Below are positions 1 through 6,482 of a stretch of DNA of 7,306 nt, in pieces. The stretch covers positions 1 to 7,306 of the forward strand of contig LJCR01000099.1 of the NCBI GenBank assembly GCA_001399705.1. The letters run 5' to 3'. The notes under the pieces are model-generated. The model worked only from the letters and a program-made list of their open reading frames with translations, made no database searches and was not told the DNA's origin. Origin of the DNA: Kouleothrix aurantiaca. GTDB lineage: Bacteria > Chloroflexota > Chloroflexia > Chloroflexales > Roseiflexaceae. The stretch's first letter is position 1. Each line of letters opens with the position of its first letter. The position numbers and the translations under genes were made by a program.

Positions 1-2
1 CA

Positions 3-2168
3 CCCAGCAGCGGCGGCACACCCGTGCCCGACCTTGTGCCCATCACGCTCGACGGCGGCACGGTGGTGACGACCACCAGCACCCTGGTGATCTCACCGTC
101 CAGCAGCCTCGACACCAATTCCGCCCTGCGCGATGACATTGCCCGCCTGCTTGGCGCGCCCGCGCTCAGCGCGATCAGCCGCCCCGCCGACACCAATTGG
201 GTCGAGCTCACCGTGCCGCCCAAACAGCTTCGCAACGCACTGATGCTCAGCGCCGCCTACACCCAGACGCTGGCGCTCACCAACCCGCTGGCCGTGAAAG
301 TTGCGCAGACCGACGTGCCGGGCTACCAGACCGTGCCAATCAAGCAGGACATTCCGCGCGAGCTGGCGCTGATTCTGCGCGAAAACGCCACCAGCCTGCC
401 CGGCGTTGTGATCGAGCAGGACTATCGGCGCAACTACCCGCTCAGCGGCCAGATCCAGTCATTCTCGCACCTGCTTGGCTATATTGGCAGCGTGACGGAA
501 TGCGAGCTGGTGCGCAAAAACAGCGCGCGCTCGTGGATCGGCAGCCTGCTCGAATCGCTCGGCCACGCCGAAGAATGCGGCATTGTCACCAAGCAGCTGC
601 GCCCCGACGAGCTGGGCGTTCCGCGCTACCTCGAAGAGCAGGATCGCATCGGCAAGGACGGGCTGGAAGCAAGCTACGAGGATGAACTGCGCGGGCAGCT
701 CGGCTGGAATAGCCTGCTGGTCGACGCCGCCGGCCGGCCCGTGCAGGCGCCAAGCGAAATGCAGGCTACGCACGACGGCAACAACCTGGTGCTCACGATC
801 GACGCGCCCTTCCAGCAGCAGGTCGAGCAGATTCTGCGCAACTGGATCGACAATGCCGAAAAGCGTCGCCTGGCACAAAGCGGCCAGTTCGCCTTCAAAC
901 GCGACTACAAGCCGCTGCGCTCGGGCGTGGCGATTGCCATGGAAGTGAAAACCGGGCGCGTGCTGGCCATGGCCAGCTGGCCATCGTACGACAACAATGT
1001 CTGGTCTGATCCCAGGCGCAACAGCGACCTGAGCGCGCTGCTCGATCTTTCCAACCCCGAAAATCGCCGCCTGACGCCATTATTGAACCGCGCCGTGCAG
1101 CTGCAATACCCGCCCGGCTCAACGCTCAAGCAGTTCGACGCCCTTGTGGCGCTGCAGGATGGCGTGATCTCGCCGCAAACGCATATCCATGACCCGGGCA
1201 CGCTGGTGGTGGAAAACCGCTATGCGCCGGGCGTCACCACCACCTTCCGCAACGCCGGCTCGCGCGGCTATGGCGACATCAACGTGTCAGACGCGCTGCT
1301 CCACTCGTCGAATATTTTCTTTATGTCGGTGGTGGGGGGCAACAAAGAGCAGGTTGTCAATCTCAACGACACCCAGAAGAACATTCCCGAAGGCCTGAAC
1401 GACAAGCGCTTTGCGGCCGGAATGGGCTTGTTCGGCCTGGGCCAGAAAACCGGCGTGATGCTGGCCGGCGAATTGCCTGGCCGCGTGCCAACGCCCGAAT
1501 GGAAACAAAAAGCCAAGCTCGAAGCATGGACCACCGGCGACCTGTACAATGCCGCGATCGGCCAGGGCGACCTCGAAGTCACGCCGCTCCAGCTCATCAC
1601 CGGTGGCGTGGCGGTGGCGAATGGCGGCACGCTGCTGCGCCCGCAGATCGTTCGGGCAATTACCGACTCGCGCGGCAATGTCGTGCGCACGATTGAGCCC
1701 GAGGTTCTGCGCAACATCCCAGTCGATCCGATCTACTTTCAGGTGGTGCACGACGGCATGCGCCGCTCGGTGACCGAGGGCGCAAACGTCGCCGCACGCG
1801 ACCAGTGCTCGGGCCTGCAGATCGCGGGCAAAACCGGCACCGCCGAGTTCGGCCCCGAAATTCAGCCGCCGCCCGTAAACGGCCGTGCGCGCCTGCCAGT
1901 GCGCCAGAGCCACTCATGGTTTGTGGGCTTTGCGCCCGCCAACGACCCGCAGATCGAAGTGCTGGCCCTGGTCGAAGGCTCGGGCGATTTGGGCGACGGC
2001 TCGGCCACCATTGCTGTGCCGGCTGTCACGCAGATCATGCAAGCCTACTTCGGCACGACCCCACCCAACCCGCTGCCACGCGGCTGCCAGACCGACATGC
2101 CGCCGCTGCCGCCGCGCCCGACAATCGGCGCAAGCCCGATGCCAGTTGCAGGCCCAACTTCACGCTAG
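3..2168 (+). CDS. mrdA: Penicillin-binding protein 2 (peptidoglycan D,D-transpeptidase), 5'-truncated
   Basis: Class B penicillin-binding protein that cross-links peptidoglycan stem peptides outside the membrane, normally with RodA/MreB in the elongation machinery. The frame is open to the window edge with no stop, and the visible protein lacks the N-terminal membrane anchor, so the true start lies upstream; the GTG at 24 is probably internal. Counting that GTG as residue 1, the dimerisation domain runs to about residue 220, with the family signature DRIGKDGLEASYE near 207-219. The transpeptidase domain follows with SxxK as STLK (nucleophile Ser366), SxN as SSN (428-430) and KTGT (603-606); AIGQGDLEVTPLQL is also typical. 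The C-terminus (about 676-714) is a proline-rich tail. Four cysteines (160, 185, 595, 688) lie in the predicted extracytoplasmic part. The next genes on this strand are minCDE. PBP2 is preferred over FtsI because of the dimerisation-domain signature and the shape-gene context, but FtsI-like class B PBPs are related. The stop is TAG at 2166-2168. Confidence 0.93.
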   Translation, partial: PSSGGTPVPDLVPITLDGGTVVTTTSTLVISPSSSLDTNSALRDDIARLLGAPALSAISRPADTNWVELTVPPKQLRNALMLSAAYTQTLALTNPLAVKVAQTDVPGYQTVPIKQDIPRELALILRENATSLPGVVIEQDYRRNYPLSGQIQSFSHLLGYIGSVTECELVRKNSARSWIGSLLESLGHAEECGIVTKQLRPDELGVPRYLEEQDRIGKDGLEASYEDELRGQLGWNSLLVDAAGRPVQAPSEMQATHDGNNLVLTIDAPFQQQVEQILRNWIDNAEKRRLAQSGQFAFKRDYKPLRSGVAIAMEVKTGRVLAMASWPSYDNNVWSDPRRNSDLSALLDLSNPENRRLTPLLNRAVQLQYPPGSTLKQFDALVALQDGVISPQTHIHDPGTLVVENRYAPGVTTTFRNAGSRGYGDINVSDALLHSSNIFFMSVVGGNKEQVVNLNDTQKNIPEGLNDKRFAAGMGLFGLGQKTGVMLAGELPGRVPTPEWKQKAKLEAWTTGDLYNAAIGQGDLEVTPLQLITGGVAVANGGTLLRPQIVRAITDSRGNVVRTIEPEVLRNIPVDPIYFQVVHDGMRRSVTEGANVAARDQCSGLQIAGKTGTAEFGPEIQPPPVNGRARLPVRQSHSWFVGFAPANDPQIEVLALVEGSGDLGDGSATIAVPAVTQIMQAYFGTTPPNPLPRGCQTDMPPLPPRPTIGASPMPVAGPTSR

Positions 2169-2183
2169 CTTTCTGTGGCAACT

Positions 2184-2258
2184 GAACCAAAGAACTACAC
2201 AAGCAAAACACACGAGTCCTGGCGGTTCGCAGTTCTGCGGTTCTTGGTTCCTGGTTCG
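2184..2258. repeat. Degenerate GTTC heptad repeat with an inverted arm, mrdA-minC spacer
   Basis: GTTC occurs at 2225, 2232, 2240, 2247 and 2254, giving spacings of 7, 8, 7 and 7. An opposite-strand copy, GAACCAA-a-GAAC (2184-2195), is complementary to GTTCTTGGTTC (2240-2250) over 11 pairs with one bulged A. The transcript could therefore fold just after the mrdA stop. No T-run follows, so this is a weak terminator candidate at best. The remainder of the spacer up to the minC promoter shows nothing else that I recognise. Confidence 0.6.
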
Positions 2259-2333
2259 CGCCCACTGCATGGGTTTTCCATAATCGCGCCGCACGACTCC
2301 TGATAATAGCGGAACATGCTTGTGTGTAGTTTT

Positions 2334-2362
2334 CTGAAATACTTGACAACATATGGTATTAT
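2334..2362 (+). promoter_or_regulatory. Predicted sigma70-type promoter for minC(DE)
   Basis: The -10 candidate TATTAT (2357-2362, 5/6 to consensus) is preceded by TGG, giving an extended -10 (TGn). A 17-base spacer separates it from CTGAAA (2334-2339, 4/6 to TTGACA). A perfect TTGACA at 2343-2348 is also present, but only 8 bases from this -10, so it does not fit that spacing; it could serve only a much poorer -10 further on. The expected start is near 2369, giving a short leader of about 33 bases to the minC ATG. The local sequence is distinctly more A+T-rich than the surroundings. This would let the min genes be expressed independently of mrdA. Confidence 0.5.
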
Positions 2363-2401
2363 GATGAGTACCAATCACAACATGTGTGCGACGAACCAGC
2401 C

Positions 2402-3058
2402 ATGGCGAACTTGATCGCGATCAAAGGCAACAAAGATGGCCTGCGCCTCCAGCTTGACGAAGCGGCGGCATGGGATGAGCTTGTGGCAGCGCTCCGTGGG
2501 CAATTCAGCCAGGGGGCGAACTTTTTTCATGGCGCACACATCATTATCGACATTGGCGAGCGCGCGCTGAACGACGATCAGCTCACGGCGCTGCTGGATC
2601 TGATGAAGCAGCATGGCGTGCGGCCCGAGTCGCTCGCCTCGACCACGCGCGAAAGCCGCAACGCCGCACGCGCCGCCGGCATCACTGCGCGGGCGCTGGC
2701 GCGCACCCCCGAGCCCGAAGAGCGCGGCGACGCCGGCTTTATTGCCCGCACGATACGCTCGGGCCAGGTTATTCGCCACCACGGGCATGTCACAGTGCTG
2801 GGAGACATCAACGCCGGGGGCGAGATCATCGCCGCCGGCAATGTGATTGTGTGGGGGCGGCTGCGCGGGATCGTGCATGCCGGCGCGCTGGGCGACCGCA
2901 GCGCGATCATTGGCGCGCTGGAGCTGGCGCCCATGCAGCTGCGCATCGCCGACCTGATTGCCCGCTCGCCGGAAGGCGGCAGCAACAGCTACCCGGAAGT
3001 CGCATTTGTCGACAACGACCAGATCAACGTCGAGGCATGGGATGCCTATCGAAAATAG
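2402..3058 (+). CDS. minC: Septum site-determining protein MinC
   Basis: Inhibitor of FtsZ polymerisation that is recruited to the membrane by MinD and keeps division away from the poles. The protein has 218 residues, typical of MinC. Residues about 1-100 form the MinC_N domain, with the opening IAIKGNKDGL that is usual near the start of the family. A short acidic and alanine-rich linker leads to the MinC_C right-handed beta-helix (about 112-200). That domain shows the RSGQ motif (119-122), the turn GHVTVLGDINAGGEI and GRLRGIVHAG (152-161), the face that binds MinD. I chose ATG 2402 because the family homology begins there. A GTG at 2384 would add six residues (MCDEPA). Neither start has a clear Shine-Dalgarno sequence, so the start is uncertain. 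minD follows 76 bases downstream on the same strand. Confidence 0.94.
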   Translation: MANLIAIKGNKDGLRLQLDEAAAWDELVAALRGQFSQGANFFHGAHIIIDIGERALNDDQLTALLDLMKQHGVRPESLASTTRESRNAARAAGITARALARTPEPEERGDAGFIARTIRSGQVIRHHGHVTVLGDINAGGEIIAAGNVIVWGRLRGIVHAGALGDRSAIIGALELAPMQLRIADLIARSPEGGSNSYPEVAFVDNDQINVEAWDAYRK

Positions 3059-3124
3059 TTGTGAGTTGTGGGTGTTGCGTTGAGGGCTGCTTGGCTCTAA
3101 CTCAGCACTGAACGCTCAAAACTT
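3058..3124. repeat. Heptad repeats in both orientations, minC-minD spacer (imperfect hairpin)
   Basis: The left side reads GTTGTGA, GTTGTGG, GTGTTGC, GTTGAGG in four consecutive 7-base units (3058-3085), the first G being the last base of the minC stop. The right side has CT at 3101, 3108, 3115 and 3122, in units CTCAGCA, CTGAACG, CTCAAAA, CTTCGGA. The outer arms GTTGTGAG (3058-3065) and CTCAAAAC (3115-3122) pair at 7 of 8 positions. The inner arms GTTGAG (3079-3084) and CTCAGC (3101-3106) pair with one G-U. The minD ribosome-binding site lies directly after this structure. Confidence 0.55.
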
Positions 3125-3125
3125 C

Positions 3126-3130
3126 GGAGG
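3126..3130 (+). promoter_or_regulatory. Ribosome-binding site of minD
   Basis: GGAGG with a four-base spacing to the ATG at 3135. It is the strongest Shine-Dalgarno in the min cluster and fixes the minD start. minC lacks a comparable site. Confidence 0.85.
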
Positions 3131-3134
3131 AAAT

Positions 3135-3947
3135 ATGTCGCGCGTCATCACCATCACATCCGGCAAAGGCGGCGTCGGGAAGACGACCACAACCGCCAAC
3201 CTTGGCACCGCACTGGCTATGCAGGGCCTGCGCGTGGCCGTTGTCGATGCCGATATCGGCCTGCGCAACCTCGACGTTGTGATGGGCCTCGAAAACCGGA
3301 TCGTCTATGACCTGGTTGATGTGGTGGAAGGGCGCTGCCGGCTGCGCCAGGCGCTGATCAAAGACAAGCACCTGCCCGACCTGTGCCTGCTGCCCGCCGC
3401 CCAGACCCGCGACAAAGATGCCGTCAACCCCGACGACATGATTGCGCTGGCGAACCAGCTGCGCGCTGAGTTCGATTACGTTCTGTTCGACAGCCCGGCC
3501 GGCATCGAGGCGGGCTTTCGCAACGCCATCGCCGGCGCGGATGAGGTGCTGATCGTCACCACGCCCGAGGTCTCGGCCGTGCGCGACGCCGACCGGATCA
3601 TTGGCCTGGTTGAAGCGTTTGAGAAGGGCCACCCGCGCCTGATCCTCAACCGCCTCAAGCCGCGCATGGTCAGCCGCGGCGAGATGATGAGCGTCGACGA
3701 TGTGCTGCAGATTCTGGCGATCGACCTGATTGGCGTAGTGCCCGACGATGAGTCGATCGTCACCGCGACCAACCGCGGCGAGGTTGCCGTGCTCGAGCGC
3801 GCGTCGCTGGCCGGGCGGGCATTCTTCGACATTGCGCGGCGCCTCAAGGGCGAAAAAGTGCCGTTTATGGTGCTGGAAGAGCAGCAAGGCGTGATGGATC
3901 GGCTGTTTGGCATGTTTGGACGGCGGCCGCGCGGCAGCGAGCGCTAA
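3135..3947 (+). CDS. minD: Septum site-determining protein MinD, ParA/MinD-type ATPase
   Basis: Membrane-associated ATPase that dimerises with ATP on the inner face of the membrane, recruits MinC, and is released when MinE stimulates hydrolysis. The protein has 270 residues, the normal family length. The deviant Walker A GKGGVGKTT spans residues 10-18, with signature lysine Lys11 and Lys16. Switch I shows DAD (38-40) followed by GLRNLD. The Walker B region is YVLFDSPAG, with Asp119. The C-terminal amphipathic membrane-targeting helix is present (about 251-263, GVMDRLFGMFGRR), which separates true MinD from other ParA-like ATPases. It starts at ATG 3135 behind GGAGG. It sits between minC and minE in the classical gene order. 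No residue expected for activity is missing. Confidence 0.97.
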   Translation: MSRVITITSGKGGVGKTTTTANLGTALAMQGLRVAVVDADIGLRNLDVVMGLENRIVYDLVDVVEGRCRLRQALIKDKHLPDLCLLPAAQTRDKDAVNPDDMIALANQLRAEFDYVLFDSPAGIEAGFRNAIAGADEVLIVTTPEVSAVRDADRIIGLVEAFEKGHPRLILNRLKPRMVSRGEMMSVDDVLQILAIDLIGVVPDDESIVTATNRGEVAVLERASLAGRAFFDIARRLKGEKVPFMVLEEQQGVMDRLFGMFGRRPRGSER

Positions 3948-3979
3948 GCAGCGGGTGGCGCAACATTCGCGTATAACCA

Positions 3980-4000
3980 TTCGTCCTAACGAAGGAGACG
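3980..4000 (+). promoter_or_regulatory. minE ribosome-binding site inside a small hairpin
   Basis: The Shine-Dalgarno AAGGAG (3992-3997) lies six bases before the GTG at 4004 and fixes that start. The arms TTCGT (3980-3984) and ACGAA (3989-3993) form a perfect 5-bp stem with a CCTA loop, and the 3' arm shares its last two bases with the Shine-Dalgarno. An alternative pairing of CGTC (3982-3985) with GACG (3997-4000) would enclose the whole site. A fold here could tune minE translation relative to minD. The ribosome-binding site is firm; the regulatory role is inference. Confidence 0.5.
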
Positions 4001-4003
4001 AGC

Positions 4004-4261
4004 GTGAGTTTTTTCAACTCTCTTTTCGGCGGAAAGCGCGAGCGCAGCTCGGATGTGGCCCGCGAGCGGCTGCTGACCGTGCTGGTGCACGACCGCGTCA
4101 AGCTGACCCCCGAGATGCTCGATAAGCTGAAAGCCGAGCTGTCGGCGGTGATCGCGAAATATGTGCCATCCGTCGAGCCTGGCGAGATCGAAGTCTCGCT
4201 GCTGCGTGGCGAGGCCAACGATCACATTAAAGCCGATATCCCATTGCGCCGCACCACCTGA
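4004..4261 (+). CDS. minE: Cell division topological specificity factor MinE
   Basis: Small activator of the MinD ATPase that displaces MinC from MinD and drives Min pattern formation, so that division occurs at mid-cell. The protein has 85 residues, close to the 88 of Escherichia coli MinE. Residues 1-9 (MSFFNSLFG) form an amphipathic membrane-targeting helix. SSDVARERLLTVLVHDR (about 15-31) matches the anti-MinCD region (compare TANIAKERL in E. coli). The rest is the topological specificity domain, with ELSAVIAKYV and the final strand IKADIPL. It starts with GTG, supported by AAGGAG six bases upstream. It ends the min gene cluster, 56 bases after minD. Having MinE suggests a dynamic, MinE-driven Min system rather than a DivIVA-anchored one. 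Confidence 0.95.
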   Translation: MSFFNSLFGGKRERSSDVARERLLTVLVHDRVKLTPEMLDKLKAELSAVIAKYVPSVEPGEIEVSLLRGEANDHIKADIPLRRTT

Positions 4262-4326
4262 ACAATCTGTCAGCCCAGGTTGCGTGCACCTAACACAATT
4301 GCCATCAGTAGCAGGTGCGTGGCCAC

Positions 4327-4355
4327 TTCTCTTTGGGCGCGTCATGGGGTACAAT
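4327..4355 (+). promoter_or_regulatory. Predicted promoter of the AI-2E family permease gene
   Basis: The -10 TACAAT (4350-4355) matches the consensus at 5 of 6 positions. The -35 TTCTCT (4327-4332) is weak (3/6) at a 17-base spacing. The expected start near 4362 coincides with the beginning of the long hairpin at 4361-4405. The position, 66 bases after the minE stop, suggests that the permease gene is a separate transcription unit. Confidence 0.5.
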
Positions 4356-4360
4356 AGGGG

Positions 4361-4405
4361 TAACACATCCAACGCCGCTCGGCGCCAGCCGGGGGCGTTG
4401 TGTTA
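4361..4405 (+). other. Long leader hairpin at the predicted 5' end of the permease mRNA
   Basis: An inner stem of 12 pairs with one G-U has a single bulged G at 4377: AACGCC (4371-4376) pairs with GGCGTT (4394-4399), and CTCGGC (4378-4383) pairs with GCCGGG (4388-4393). It closes on a GCCA loop. After an ATCC bulge (4367-4370), TAACAC (4361-4366) pairs with GTGTTA (4400-4405). No T-run follows, so it does not look like a standard terminator for minE. A 5' mRNA-protecting or regulatory structure fits better. Confidence 0.6.
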
Positions 4406-4415
4406 TCACACACCT

Positions 4416-4420
4416 GAGGT
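4416..4420 (+). promoter_or_regulatory. Ribosome-binding site of the permease gene
   Basis: GAGGT six bases before the GTG at 4427. It decides the GTG start and lies 10 bases outside the hairpin, so it should stay accessible when the hairpin is formed. Confidence 0.75.
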
Positions 4421-4426
4421 ACTGCC

Positions 4427-5614
4427 GTGAGCGTCGAACCAAAACCAATTCGCCTTTCCTCCACGGGTAAGTTCATTACTGTGCTGCTGATTGTGGCCCT
4501 CAGCCTGCTGCTGATCTGGCTCGCACAATCGATCCTGGCGCCATTCATTGCAGCCCTGATCACTGCCTACCTGTTCAACCCGCTGATCGGCTGGCTCAAC
4601 CGCCGCACCGGCGTTGGCCGCGCGGTCTGGATCTTGGTGCTCTACGTGCTGGTGGGCATCGTTGTCTACGGCCTGATCCAAACCTTTGGCCCGCGCCTGG
4701 CCGCGCAGTATGGTGAGATGGTGGCGCAGCTGCCAGCAATGCGCGTGCAGATCGAGCAGCTGCTGATGGCGAACCAGATTTGGGATCTGGGCGGCATTAC
4801 ATTCGACCTGCGCGAGCTGGAAGCCCCGATCTACTCGTTTGTGAGCGACCTGGCGACGACCTTGCCCTCTGCTGTGCCGCACCTGGTGGTATCGGCGCTG
4901 GAAAGCGTCGTGCTGTTCGTCACCTACCTGATCGTCACGTTCTACCTGCTTTTGCAGGCCGAGCAACTCACCGACTGGATGTATGGGCTGGTGCCCGCCC
5001 CCTACCGCGCCGAAATGCGCACGCTGGGCCAGCAGGTCGACGCAACGCTCAACGGCTATATTCGCGGCACGCTGATGCTCATCCCAATCATGTCGGTGCT
5101 GACCTATATTTTGCTCACCTTCCTGCAGGTGCGCTACGCCCTGGTGATCGCAATCGCCAGCGGCGTGCTCGAAATCATCCCGCTGATCGGCCCGTGGTCG
5201 GCGGCTGGCCTGGCGGTTTCGGTGTCGCTCTTGCAGCCCACCACGCCATTCGGCTGGAGCCACCTGCTGCTCGCAGTGGTGATTGGCGTTGCCTATTTCG
5301 TGCTGCGTATGGCCGAAGATAACTTCATCATTCCGCAGGTGATGGGTCACGCGGTGCATCTGCACCCGGTGCTGGTGCTGTTCGCCATTCTGGCCGGCGG
5401 CGCGATTGGCGGGCCATTTGGCCTGCTGATTGGCATCCCGGCAGTGGCGGTTGGCCGGCTGCTGCTGCGCTACCTCTACCGCAAGCTGATCGACGCGCCC
5501 GAGCCGCCGCACGACGTGGCGCCGCCACCGCCCGAAACGCGCCCGCTCACCAAGCCACTGAAAAAGCCAGCGCAGCCGATTGCGCCGCAGCAACTGCGCA
5601 AGCGCCGCTCGTAA
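4427..5614 (+). CDS. AI-2E family transporter (PerM/UPF0118 type permease)
   Basis: Polytopic membrane protein of the AI-2E transporter family (TqsA/PerM/YdiK relatives). Family members have been linked to autoinducer-2 export or to sodium-proton antiport, so the substrate here cannot be told from sequence. The protein has 395 residues. Hydrophobic segments lie at about 15-35, 36-54, 66-87, 153-177, 214-235, 236-265, 277-296 and 313-345. A larger soluble loop occupies about 88-150. Family signatures are NGYIRGTL (209-216), LEIIPLIGPW (248-257), EDNFIIPQVMG (297-307) and LHPVLVLFAILAGG...GLLIGIPA (312-338). The tail after 356 is proline- and lysine-rich and probably cytoplasmic. The GTG start is supported by GAGGT. 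It has its own promoter-like sequence and ends 23 bases before a terminator hairpin. It is not known to work with the Min proteins. Confidence 0.9.
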   Translation: MSVEPKPIRLSSTGKFITVLLIVALSLLLIWLAQSILAPFIAALITAYLFNPLIGWLNRRTGVGRAVWILVLYVLVGIVVYGLIQTFGPRLAAQYGEMVAQLPAMRVQIEQLLMANQIWDLGGITFDLRELEAPIYSFVSDLATTLPSAVPHLVVSALESVVLFVTYLIVTFYLLLQAEQLTDWMYGLVPAPYRAEMRTLGQQVDATLNGYIRGTLMLIPIMSVLTYILLTFLQVRYALVIAIASGVLEIIPLIGPWSAAGLAVSVSLLQPTTPFGWSHLLLAVVIGVAYFVLRMAEDNFIIPQVMGHAVHLHPVLVLFAILAGGAIGGPFGLLIGIPAVAVGRLLLRYLYRKLIDAPEPPHDVAPPPPETRPLTKPLKKPAQPIAPQQLRKRRS

Positions 5615-5636
5615 CATTCTGCAGGCAAACAAAACA

Positions 5637-5669
5637 GGGCCGGCCGGTACAATGGGTACCAGCCGGCCC
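5637..5669. terminator. Bidirectional intrinsic terminator between convergent genes
   Basis: GGGCCGGC (5637-5644) pairs perfectly with GCCGGCCC (5662-5669). After one C-A mismatch, GGTAC (5646-5650) pairs with GTACC (5656-5660) around an AATGG loop. On the minus strand the hairpin is followed by TGTTTTGTTTG, a good U-tract for fabI. On the plus strand only a weaker T-rich stretch (GTCTGTTGCTT) follows. It lies 22 bases past the permease stop and about 14 bases past the fabI stop, so it can end both transcripts. Confidence 0.85.
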
Positions 5670-5683
5670 CGTCTGTTGCTTGG

Positions 5684-6463
5684 CTAATCCTGCAGCGTCA
5701 CGCTGATGTTGTGGAAACCGCCATCCACATAGATCGTCTCGCTCGTCACGCCCGCCGACCAGTCGCTGCACAGCCACAGCGCGGCTTTGCCCACGTCATC
5801 GATCGTGATGTTGCGGCGCAGCGGCGCCACGCCGGCAAACTGCTTGTGCAGGTTGCGGAAACCCGAGATGCCGCTGGCGGCCAGCGTGCGGATCGGGCCG
5901 GCGCTGATCGCATTCACGCGAATGCCCTCTGGCCCGAGGTCGTTCGCCAGGTAGCGCACGCTGGCCTCGAGCGCGGCCTTGGCTACGCCCATGACATTGT
6001 AGTTCTGCGCTACCTGCTGCGATCCGTGGTAGGTGAGCGTGATAATCGACGCGCCCGGGTTGAGCAGATCACGCCCGGCCTTGACCAGCGCGGTGAGCGA
6101 GTAGACGCTGACGTCGAGCGCCAGGCGAAAGCCCTCGCGCGAGGTATTCAGGTACGCGCCGTTCAGCTCTTCCTTGTTCGCAAAGCCAATCGCGTGGATT
6201 AAGATGTCGATGCCGCCAAAGACCTCGCGCACGCGCCCCATGAGCGTGTCGATCTGCTCATCGCTCTGCACGTCGCACGGCTCGATCAGCGTCGCGCCCA
6301 GGCTGGTGGCCAGCGGGCGCACGCGCCGCTCCAGCGCCTCGCCAACATAGGTGAACCCGAGCTCGGCACCTTCGGCGTGCAGCGCCTGCGCGATGCCCCA
6401 GGCAATCGAGTGATCGTTCGCCACCCCCAGAATCAAGGCTTTCTTGCCATCGAGCAGACCCAT
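5684..6463 (-). CDS. fabI: Enoyl-[acyl-carrier-protein] reductase (NADH) FabI
   Basis: Catalyses the last step of each fatty-acid elongation cycle: NAD(P)H-dependent reduction of the trans-2-enoyl-ACP double bond, in the cytoplasm as a homotetramer. The protein has 259 residues (E. coli FabI has 262). The glycine-rich nucleotide site is [13 protein letters not shown] (13-25), the form special to FabI. The catalytic Tyr155 and Lys162 (Y-x6-K) lie in [12 protein letters not shown], with Tyr145 in [18 protein letters not shown] (187-199) is the substrate-loop motif, and DGGF ends the fold. Gly93 (HAIGF) and Phe202, the positions linked to triclosan binding in E. coli FabI, are conserved. I chose ATG 6461-6463 because the family start [13 protein letters not shown] begins there and AAGGGA lies 7 bases upstream; the open frame to 6550 is not conserved-looking. 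It converges on the permease gene and diverges from the hydrolase gene. Confidence 0.97.
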   Translation of the reverse strand: MGLLDGKKALILGVANDHSIAWGIAQALHAEGAELGFTYVGEALERRVRPLATSLGATLIEPCDVQSDEQIDTLMGRVREVFGGIDILIHAIGFANKEELNGAYLNTSREGFRLALDVSVYSLTALVKAGRDLLNPGASIITLTYHGSQQVAQNYNVMGVAKAALEASVRYLANDLGPEGIRVNAISAGPIRTLAASGISGFRNLHKQFAGVAPLRRNITIDDVGKAALWLCSDWSAGVTSETIYVDGGFHNISVTLQD

Positions 6464-6470
6464 AGTGCAA

Positions 6471-6478
6471 TCCCTTCT
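6471..6478 (-). promoter_or_regulatory. Ribosome-binding site of fabI
   Basis: AGAAGGGA on the minus strand, seven bases before the ATG. It supports the inner start and not the longer upstream open frame. Confidence 0.7.
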
Positions 6479-6482
6479 GTTC

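Noticed and set aside
969..984. Perfect 16-base palindrome ATGGCCAGCTGGCCAT inside the PBP2 gene
   Set aside because: It encodes the well-conserved Met-Ala-Ser-Trp-Pro stretch that precedes the usual SYD of class B PBPs. Codon constraint plus G+C-rich composition explains it, and it occurs only once here.
1268..1913. Open frames on the minus strand opposite the PBP2 transpeptidase domain
   Set aside because: Both are antisense shadows of a clearly conserved coding region.
2343..2348. Perfect TTGACA as the -35 of the minC promoter
   Set aside because: No acceptable -10 lies 15-19 bases downstream; the extended -10 at 2357 fits CTGAAA at 2334 with a 17-base spacer better.
3102..3980. Open frame on the minus strand opposite minD (292 codons)
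   Set aside because: Shadow of minD: low-complexity composition and no start context, while minD carries all ATPase motifs.
4286..4318. GCACCT / AGGTGC inverted repeat after minE as a terminator
   Set aside because: Only six pairs around a 21-base loop and no T-run follows.
4406..5632. Long open frame on the minus strand opposite the permease gene (408 codons)
   Set aside because: The translation is rich in His, Gln, Arg and Ala with no recognisable domain. It mirrors the codon-position bias of the high-G+C gene on the other strand, whose family identity is clear.
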